A model generated the notes under the pieces. It was not told the origin of the DNA. It saw nothing but the letters and a program-made list of their open reading frames with translations, and ran no database searches. A stretch of DNA of 64,000 nt, from the NCBI RefSeq assembly GCF_026262505.1, contig NC_067207.1, positions 31,030,082 through 31,094,081 on the forward strand. Reading direction: 5' to 3'. Both the position numbers and the translations under genes were made by a program. The stretch comes from Trichomonas vaginalis G3 (Eukaryota > Parabasalia > Trichomonadida > Trichomonadidae). Each line of letters starts with the position of its first letter. Within the stretch, counting starts at the first letter, position 1. Below, piece after piece: positions 58,316-64,000 of the stretch.

Positions 58316-59215
58316 TTATTTTGCTGGAACTTTTGAATCTATTATTCCCTGTATTTGTTCATGAAGTTGATTTTTAGCATTTTCATCGAAATTAATAGAC
58401 CGAATATATTCATTAATTGCATTCTTATAATCAACTGATTTCTCAAATTTTCTTTTATCTGATTCCTTAACTAAATCATAAGTTAAACCACGTTGCTGAT
58501 ATAATGGTTTCTTAATTAAATCTTTGAATGCTTGAGATAAAGCACCTGATGCAATTCTTGCTACTATAATTGGTTTGAATTGCTGTTTAAGTTCATCTTT
58601 AACATTTGCGAAAACTGGATCGAATAAAGCAACTTTAAAGAATTTCTTAGCTGGAATTTCAGGTCTCAAATTTGCATATTGACCATCAAACTGGTTAGAA
58701 TATCGTGGTAATCCATCCGGTCCTTCTTCAATAGCATTTAATTCTTCATTGAAATAAGAATATGGATTACCACGGTATGAATTAATTGGACCATTTTCAC
58801 CTTCTCCAATGTATTGTTTAACAGCTTTTCCATTTTCATCAAATTGCATAGGATAATGTTCATTATATGCTTTACGTTTAGGATAATCAGATACAGTTAA
58901 TTTATAACCATTTATGACTTTAATATTACCTTGACCATCAGTAACGAAAACTTCATTTATACCATCAGGTTTTCCATTTGGACCCGTAATGTCTGCTTCG
59001 TGTGCTTCCCAATTTGGACCATGACGTTTGGCATATGCTTGAGCTTCTGGTAATGTTAAAACGTTTCTCATTTGTTTAACATCCTTTTGAAGACCGGCAA
59101 CAATATGAACTAATTCTTTCATTCCATCAGGAACTTTCATAGTTCTATTATATGCACCCCTTTTGTTTGTCCCTTGTTTTAATGGAACCTGTAGAAGATT
59201 TACCATTTCTGTCAT
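58316..59215 (-). CDS. Hypothetical virion-region protein
   Basis: 299 aa, intact. Basic start, a helical part with [20 protein letters not shown], then [17 protein letters not shown] and a helical C-terminus. No domain recognised. It lies between the packaging ATPase and the 233-aa gene, all on the minus strand with short gaps, so it is probably co-expressed with capsid genes. Confidence 0.65.
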   Translation of the reverse strand: MTEMVNLLQVPLKQGTNKRGAYNRTMKVPDGMKELVHIVAGLQKDVKQMRNVLTLPEAQAYAKRHGPNWEAHEADITGPNGKPDGINEVFVTDGQGNIKVINGYKLTVSDYPKRKAYNEHYPMQFDENGKAVKQYIGEGENGPINSYRGNPYSYFNEELNAIEEGPDGLPRYSNQFDGQYANLRPEIPAKKFFKVALFDPVFANVKDELKQQFKPIIVARIASGALSQAFKDLIKKPLYQQRGLTYDLVKESDKRKFEKSVDYKNAINEYIRSINFDENAKNQLHEQIQGIIDSKVPAK

Positions 59216-59255
59216 GTTTAATTATAAATAAAAAATAAAAATTAATTATAAAAAG

Positions 59256-60110
59256 TTAATCAAATTTAACACCTCCTTTATTTAAATCAACTATTATTTT
59301 TCCATGTTCACCTAATTGCTGATATTGTGTGTAAAGTTCATTAATGCTCATTGGTAAATTCACTTGATAAAGCATAACGTTCAACTGTTGACGACTAAAC
59401 CCACTGAAAATGAAAAGTGTTGATAGATTTGATTTAATGTTTGTGCTTAATGCTTTGAAGTATTGAACAGCCATGAAGAATGAACACTGAATGTGTCGAC
59501 ATTGAGTTAATAACTGATTAAAATATGATTTCTCATTTGTTATTAGTTTTGATTTCACGGCATCATCTAGAAAATTAGTGAATGCAAAAATTCTTTATCA
59601 AAATTTGAAATAGAAAGTGTTTCAAATAATTCATCCCGTTGTTTATCAATAATTTTATCCTCTAATCCTTGCTTCTTGATTGTATTATATAATTCTTTAT
59701 ACATTAAAAGTTTTTTAAATAATCTTCTGCTTCTTCTTGTGATAAATAAATAATTGGAATTTTGATTAAATGCTTTAAAGATTCAAATGTATCATCTGAA
59801 AGGTGAACCTGAATGGTTAATATAAATTAACACATGTGAATAGGGGAAGTGTTAGCATAATGATAATTTGTTTTAATATCGTTAATGTTTTACCTTTATT
59901 TTGTTTACCAATTGCTGCAGTGATTGAATTTAAGTAACATTCAGAATATGGAATTTTCATTAATTTTTCCTTAGATAGAGCATTTCTATTATCACTCAAT
60001 GCTTCATTATTATCATCTACGTATGTATTATATACTCCTGCTAATTCTTCATAAGGGGTGGATGAATTTAAATCCAATTTAATCAAAAATAAATTTATAA
60101 TTTTAAACAT
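59256..60110 (-). CDS. Packaging ATPase of element C, frameshifted
   Basis: Starts at 60110 (MFKIINLFLIKLDL) and reads to 59817 with Walker A AIGKQNKGKT. After breaks near 59820 and between 59580 and 59700 the frame 59558-59256 gives RHIQCSFFMAVQYFKAL and LFIFSGFSRQQLNVMLYQ, as in A32-like ATPases; the Walker B LDD lies just upstream near 59565. About 280 aa if continuous. It lies immediately downstream of the capsid gene, the usual Maverick order. Confidence 0.7.
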
Positions 60111-60240
60111 TTCTATTCATCAATATTTTCATCATATGAACTTCTATACTGCGGTGGTGTACCTGTTGGATGATATTTCAAACCTTCATCCGGTGTCCAT
60201 GTCCAATATGTAGTCCTAGTAAACAAACCTGGAGGATTTG

Positions 60241-61740
60241 TCACCTTTGAACAGTAAGTTCATTTACACCCTGAATGATTGGATAAGCTTTCACTTGTAC
60301 TGTAACTTGTGAGTTGAAAGTTTCTAATCCATCAAAGAATATACCCGCTCCATCACGTTGAACTGGAATAGTGCATAAGAATGAAGTTTGGTCTTTCCAT
60401 GTTCTAGCTAATGGTGTGCCATCATCTGCATTCAGTGGTCTAGTTAATGAGTCCTCGTATTCTTCCGTGCATTCATTCACTCCATCTAAATCAGAAGCTT
60501 GAAGCATACGTGTAAAGAATATGTCACCCACTGTGGTCATCGCTTGATCGGGGAAGTTTCTGGAATCTATAGTGACCTGAAGACCTCGAAGCATTGGATT
60601 TTCTAAAACTGTTCTTTGCATTGCATTCTTCGGAAATGTTAACACAACATCTGTAACATTATGAAGAGCGTATGAGAAATCTGAGCTAATACCTTCAGGA
60701 GTGATGCAACCTCCATTTAGTGAACGAACGTCAATATGTTGAGCTGGAATCATGAATGGATCTTCCTTACTAAATAAACGTGGTATTGCTTTAACTGATT
60801 CTTCAATTAAACCGTATCCTGGTGTAATACATTTATCCTCTAAAACTTCCATCTTTGTGCATGAAATAATAACATCCTCAACTGTTGCGTCAGCAGATGT
60901 AGCGGCTAAGCTTGTAATTAATTTGGCAGGAAGTCCGATTTGTTGGAATTTACGATCATATTTATAAACATGATTCATAATCTTTTCATAATTTTCATCA
61001 GTTATCTTTTCATAAACGTAATTTTGTAAATCAGCAACTCTGAACGGGTCAACCTGACAAAATACTAAAGTATCCCTGAAAACATAATATTTAAGAATGA
61101 TTTCACCAAATGATTTAGGATAATCATCGAACGCCTGAAATGCTAACAAATCATTTACCGGAATAATCATATCAAAAGTGATATCAACTTCTTCATTTGC
61201 TTTCTTGAAAACTTCTGAAGGGTCAATATATTTACCACATACTGAGTTATCATATTTTTGAACATTATTATATAACGAATGAACAAACTTTTTAACTTTC
61301 CTTTCTGATTTCGGTTTATATGTTGCAAATGCGAAAGATTCACGGGCGCAATCCATCTGAAGATAACCAGCATCACCTCTTTCGGTTTCTACTTCTAATT
61401 GTTTAAAGCTTTGATTTGATGATTTGTAACCAACGAATAAACGCATGCATTTAAAAGCGGCATCACATGTGAAAGCTTTATTTGAAACTAGAGTTGCTTT
61501 AACTTTACGTTTAATATATGTGTCACCTAATTGGTTCACATCATGAGCTGGATTTGTAATTCTTAAATGAGTTTGTTTATCATCAAAATATGGAGTATCA
61601 GAGTCATAGCATGAACTTTCAAGTTCTCTATAATATCTTCTACCGTCATTCTTTGCAAATATTTCATTTATCTTTTCAAATGAATGAAACACATTTCCAT
61701 TAATCGGTTTGGTGTTTGGCACTAAATAGTTAGTCGTCAT
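60241..61740 (-). CDS. Major capsid protein of element C
   Basis: 499 aa, start at 61740 after TTTTTTATTTATTAATAAATG. Beta-rich, of Polinton capsid size, followed by the packaging ATPase. A second frame continues after the stop (60238 down to 60113) with VTNPPGLFTRTTYWTWTPDE and GLKYHPTGTPPQYRSSYDE, so a one-base shift near the end may have cut off about 42 residues; the full protein would be about 540 aa, close to the 536-aa capsid protein of element B. Confidence 0.72.
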   Translation of the reverse strand: MTTNYLVPNTKPINGNVFHSFEKINEIFAKNDGRRYYRELESSCYDSDTPYFDDKQTHLRITNPAHDVNQLGDTYIKRKVKATLVSNKAFTCDAAFKCMRLFVGYKSSNQSFKQLEVETERGDAGYLQMDCARESFAFATYKPKSERKVKKFVHSLYNNVQKYDNSVCGKYIDPSEVFKKANEEVDITFDMIIPVNDLLAFQAFDDYPKSFGEIILKYYVFRDTLVFCQVDPFRVADLQNYVYEKITDENYEKIMNHVYKYDRKFQQIGLPAKLITSLAATSADATVEDVIISCTKMEVLEDKCITPGYGLIEESVKAIPRLFSKEDPFMIPAQHIDVRSLNGGCITPEGISSDFSYALHNVTDVVLTFPKNAMQRTVLENPMLRGLQVTIDSRNFPDQAMTTVGDIFFTRMLQASDLDGVNECTEEYEDSLTRPLNADDGTPLARTWKDQTSFLCTIPVQRDGAGIFFDGLETFNSQVTVQVKAYPIIQGVNELTVQR

Positions 61741-61809
61741 TTATTAATAAATAAAAAATCAAAATTAAAAGATGAAAATGAATTTTTAATTTTAATGAAA
61801 TAATCAACT

Positions 61810-62025
61810 ATGGCTGCAGGATTCTTTAAAAAATTATGGGATAAAGTAAAAAGAGGAGCGCATAAAGTTTGGGAAACAATGAAGAAAGGAGCAAATTGGA
61901 TATTTAAGAATAAAGAAGCAATTAGTGACGTTGCTGAATCAATAACACCAAAAGCTGCCCCAATAAGAGAAATTTTAAATAAAGGAGAAAAAGTTTATCA
62001 AAGACTACAACCGATACTAAGATAA
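61810..62025 (+). CDS. Small amphipathic protein (pVI-like candidate)
   Basis: 71 aa, MAAGFFKKLWDKVKRGAHKV followed by a Lys/Trp-rich amphipathic helix and a short second helix. The first ten residues are the same as those of the opposite-strand gene at 62282, so the two arose from a common start. Membrane-active virion peptide by inference. Confidence 0.65.
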   Translation: MAAGFFKKLWDKVKRGAHKVWETMKKGANWIFKNKEAISDVAESITPKAAPIREILNKGEKVYQRLQPILR

Positions 62026-62045
62026 AAATAATATTTATTTTTCCA

Positions 62046-62282
62046 CTATCTACCTCCTATTTTATTAAGTATTCCTTCAGCTATTCCACCAACTGCGTTA
62101 CCTGCTTGTGCTCCCATCGCCGGATTACCTGCTTTAGCACCTAATACTCCACCTATGATAGTTCCTGCCGTTTTCGCTACTGGTGCCAAAAAGTTTGCAA
62201 TGGGTTTAATAATCTTTTGATGAACCCAACCCGCAGCTTTCTTAATTCCATCCCATAATTTTTTAAAGAATCCTGCCGCCAT
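62046..62282 (-). CDS. Small amphipathic Gly/Ala-rich protein
   Basis: 78 aa. The same MAAGFFKKLWD start as 61810, then a long Gly/Ala hydrophobic region (TAGTIIGGVLGAKAGNPAMG, then QAGNAVGGIAEGIL) that could insert in a membrane. It converges with 61810-62025. Comparable to 17981-18382 in element B. Confidence 0.65.
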   Translation of the reverse strand: MAAGFFKKLWDGIKKAAGWVHQKIIKPIANFLAPVAKTAGTIIGGVLGAKAGNPAMGAQAGNAVGGIAEGILNKIGGR

Positions 62283-62348
62283 TTCTGATTTAATATTAAT
62301 TAAAAAATATATTTCATCACTTATATTCTAATTTTTATTTAATGATAA

Positions 62349-62744
62349 ATGAAACCGATTTTAAAAATAAATGAAACAGAGGAGGAAGAAATAAATGAAA
62401 GTGGAAATGTTCAACAAAAAATAAACGTTGTTAAACCAATTACTGAAATAAAAATTTTTTCATCTGTTGAAGAATTTAATGACTATTATGCTAATAATAA
62501 AAAATTATTTGAAGAATTGACAACATGTAAATTGAATAAAATGTTTAAAGTTGAGGACAGAGTCCAAGACCCGGAGGGTCATGGATTCAAAATTTCAAAA
62601 ATAAAAGGGGTGGTTAGTTTGAAATCTATTCCTCAATCAAGAATTACCTCATTAATGAAAATAGATGATTTAACAAAAAGAATAGAAATTATTGAAGAGC
62701 GAATGAATCAAATAATTGATTTCATAAATTCAAATAATCATTAG
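62349..62744 (+). CDS. Hypothetical protein with in-frame micro-hairpins
   Basis: 131 aa, start MKPILKINETEEEEINESG, a coiled-coil end (LTKRIEIIEERMNQIIDFI). The middle VEDRVQDPEGHGF is encoded by two adjacent triloop hairpins (62555-62580). Unrecognised; converges with 62749-63228. Confidence 0.6.
   Translation: MKPILKINETEEEEINESGNVQQKINVVKPITEIKIFSSVEEFNDYYANNKKLFEELTTCKLNKMFKVEDRVQDPEGHGFKISKIKGVVSLKSIPQSRITSLMKIDDLTKRIEIIEERMNQIIDFINSNNH
62555..62580. repeat. Double triloop micro-hairpin inside the 131-aa gene
   Basis: GGAC-AGA-GTCC (62555-62565) and GACCC-GGA-GGGTC (62568-62580), followed by ATGG as at 53532 and 56932 (inverted). Confidence 0.85.
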
Positions 62745-62748
62745 TTTC

Positions 62749-63228
62749 TTAAAGTTCTATGTTGAACTCATCAAATTCTTCTTCATCATTACCATTACCA
62801 TTACCATTAGCGAGTTTATTTACTCTTTCAACTTTATCTTTTGATAGTCTTTCGTTTAATTTTTTCTGTAGTTTTTCGTTACCAAGTTCTAAAATTTTAC
62901 ACGGATGATATTTAAACCCGTTAAATTCTTTTTCCTCAGTTTTAATCATTAATCTACAAAGAACTTTAGTGAGGTGGTTTTGTTGTTTAAACCATTTATC
63001 CTTAATATTTGTTATAAATTCAATATCCGGAATTAATTCCCAAATTTTTGAATTTTCGATTAATTCACCATCAAATGCAAAAGCAATAGGTTTAATATTA
63101 AACTTACCTTTATAAAATAAACTTTGTACGTAATCATCAAAATAAACGTCTACTTGTTTAACCTGGGTGAGAATTGGTGAAAGTTTATTCATTAATTGAT
63201 TCACAGTCACGAATTTTGATTCACTCAT
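62749..63228 (-). CDS. Conserved element protein with acidic tail
   Basis: 159 aa, the C counterpart of 26213-26632 (SKFVTVNQLMNKL against KFISVNKYMSGL; both end in a Glu/Asp-rich tail, here after a NGNGNGND run). It starts eight bases inside the right inverted repeat boundary, with TTTTTTTAATTCGTAAGAAATG in the repeat as promoter. Possible single-strand DNA-binding or core protein; not proven. Confidence 0.65.
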   Translation of the reverse strand: MSESKFVTVNQLMNKLSPILTQVKQVDVYFDDYVQSLFYKGKFNIKPIAFAFDGELIENSKIWELIPDIEFITNIKDKWFKQQNHLTKVLCRLMIKTEEKEFNGFKYHPCKILELGNEKLQKKLNERLSKDKVERVNKLANGNGNGNDEEEFDEFNIEL

Positions 63229-63235
63229 TTCTTAC

Positions 63236-63520
63236 GAATTAAAAAAATAAATTATTCAAAAATGTAAGACATGAATTTTTAAAGTTTGTTTTTTAAATTT
63301 TTTTATTTTTTTTATTTCATTATGTATGGGTTGAGTGTAAATGTCTTACGTTTTTGAAAATTTTTTAAATCTTGATTTATTCAAAAACGTAAGAATAAAA
63401 ACCGTAAGAATCATACATTTTTTACTTCGTATGTAAAAAAAAATAATACAAAATTGCTCGATATTGTATGAATTCTTACGTTTACAAAAAAAGTCACAAA
63501 ACCCATCATATTATACTACT
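63236..63520. repeat. Right terminal inverted repeat of element C
   Basis: Inverted copy of 45749-46033, ending TTATACTACT at 63520 and followed by the second ATAAAA (63521-63526). Confidence 0.95.
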
Positions 63521-63580
63521 ATAAAATTAGATTATTTTACAAGTAGCTAAAAGAATAAAACTATAATATAAAATAAATGA

Positions 63581-63585
<5 letters not shown>

Positions 63586-63611
<26 letters not shown>

Positions 63612-64000
63612 GGTAGTGGGGCTTCCAGGGGCTGCGCCCCTTCTAGCCCCGAAGATGTTTAGTAAAAAATGAGGTTTTTATTCGGAAAATTGTTAGTCTT
63701 CTGGTGTGAATTCGGAGGACTCTTCTTGGATTGAGTCTTGTGGTTCATCTTCTTGAGTAGAGTCTTCTTCTTCAACATCAAAGTCATCTGGTGTATCGAA
63801 CTGAATGTATGAAAGCCAAATGTTGTATGTGTTTTCCAATTGGCTTTCAAACTTGAGATACATTCCATGCATGAGTGTTATTTCAGTTTCAACGTAGAGT
63901 TGCTGACGTGGCTTGAAGACATGCATGAGAATTGGTCCTCCAAATTCGTCCTTGAAAAACTTGCAGTAGCAAACATAAACTGAGATAGAGTCTCCTTCTT
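63586..64000. mobile_element. Element D: left end of another A/B-type element
   Basis: An A tract of about 26 bases, GGTAGTGGGGCTTCC, the hairpin GGGGC-TGC-GCCCC (63628-63640), CTAGCCCCGAAGATGTTTAG and TTTTTATTCGGAAAATTGTTAG match the tips of element B. Only 60 bp of host DNA separate it from element C. The interior is cut by the window edge. Confidence 0.85.
63693..64000 (-). CDS. C-terminal part of an acidic-tailed protein (incomplete)
   Basis: The frame is open from the window edge to a stop at 63693 and contains an internal ATG at 63926. It reads EFGGPILMHVFKPRQQLYVE, a folded-looking middle and an acidic tail (DFDVEEEDSTQEDEPQDSIQ). The last codons lie in the terminal repeat. Not similar to the first gene of element B, so the left ends of B and D carry different genes. 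Unrecognised. Confidence 0.5.
   Translation of the reverse strand, partial: EGDSISVYVCYCKFFKDEFGGPILMHVFKPRQQLYVETEITLMHGMYLKFESQLENTYNIWLSYIQFDTPDDFDVEEEDSTQEDEPQDSIQEESSEFTPED

Larger units (their letters stand above)
45749..63520. mobile_element. Element C: complete Maverick/Polinton, 17,772 bp
   Basis: Terminal inverted repeats of 285 bp (45749-46033 and 63236-63520) start with AG and end with CT, the known Polinton termini. They are flanked by a perfect 6-bp duplication ATAAAA (45743-45748 and 63521-63526). The left half is mostly plus strand (PolB, integrase) and the right half mostly minus strand (tail fibre, capsid, packaging). Most genes are intact, so this is a young insertion. Confidence 0.95.

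Noticed and set aside
12896..63520. Adenovirus-type cysteine protease expected in Mavericks
   Set aside because: I looked for the His...Asp/Glu...Gln...Cys pattern in all sizeable proteins of B and C and found none I could support.

Overview
The window looks like nuclear DNA of a trichomonad protist, most probably Trichomonas vaginalis. The DNA is AT-rich and intronless. It carries a leishmanolysin-like (GP63, M8) surface protease with a TCATA initiator five bases before its ATG, two DUF3447/ankyrin-repeat proteins, a coiled-coil protein, a tRNA-Ser pair, and a dense nest of Maverick/Polinton-type virus-like DNA elements. The species call is inference from family content.

Layout. (1) 1-3133: right end of element A, holding a broken copy of a large coiled-coil gene. 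(2) 3134-12889: host DNA organised as a large inverted duplication. A GP63 gene (5903-8011) faces a broken GP63 copy (8961-10844) tail to tail. A TTAA-flanked element (3870-4913) lies in the left part, and a Mutator-like non-autonomous element with a 121-bp satellite (11289-12821) interrupts the right arm. (3) 12896-35671: element B, about 22.8 kb, bounded by inverted ends and a GGTTAA duplication. It encodes a DNA adenine methylase, a tail-fibre-like protein, a broken integrase, small amphipathic proteins, an HNH endonuclease, KilA-N proteins, a packaging ATPase, an SF3 helicase, a major capsid protein and a 1092-aa coiled-coil protein. No DNA polymerase was recognised in it. (4) 35672-45748: host DNA with a 5'-truncated rhamnogalacturonan-lyase-like gene, two tRNA-Ser(UGA) genes in inverted orientation, two frameshifted ankyrin genes, a coiled-coil gene and a 430-bp inverted repeat. 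(5) 45749-63520: element C, a classic 17.8-kb Maverick with 285-bp terminal inverted repeats, AG...CT termini and a perfect 6-bp ATAAAA target duplication. It encodes protein-primed-type DNA polymerase B, integrase, capsid and packaging genes. (6) 63586-64000: left end of a further A/B-type element, D.

How the genes work together. In both B and C the capsid protein, packaging ATPase and small amphipathic proteins form a virion-like module, and the integrase with the inverted ends forms a mobility module. Replication appears to be helicase-based in B and PolB-based in C. Genes in B and C share a T-rich box 8-15 bases before an (A/T)AAATG start, unlike the host initiator. B and C also share a nearly identical tail-fibre 3' end and intergenic repeats, which indicates recent exchange.

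The most unusual signal is a family of GC-rich hairpins with 4-6 bp stems and 3-base loops. They sit inside open reading frames of element C (polymerase, virion genes, probably integrase) and also at the tips of A/B/D, where the stem has changed by compensatory substitutions. Many reading frames are broken at A/T homopolymers, so part of the apparent decay could be assembly error.
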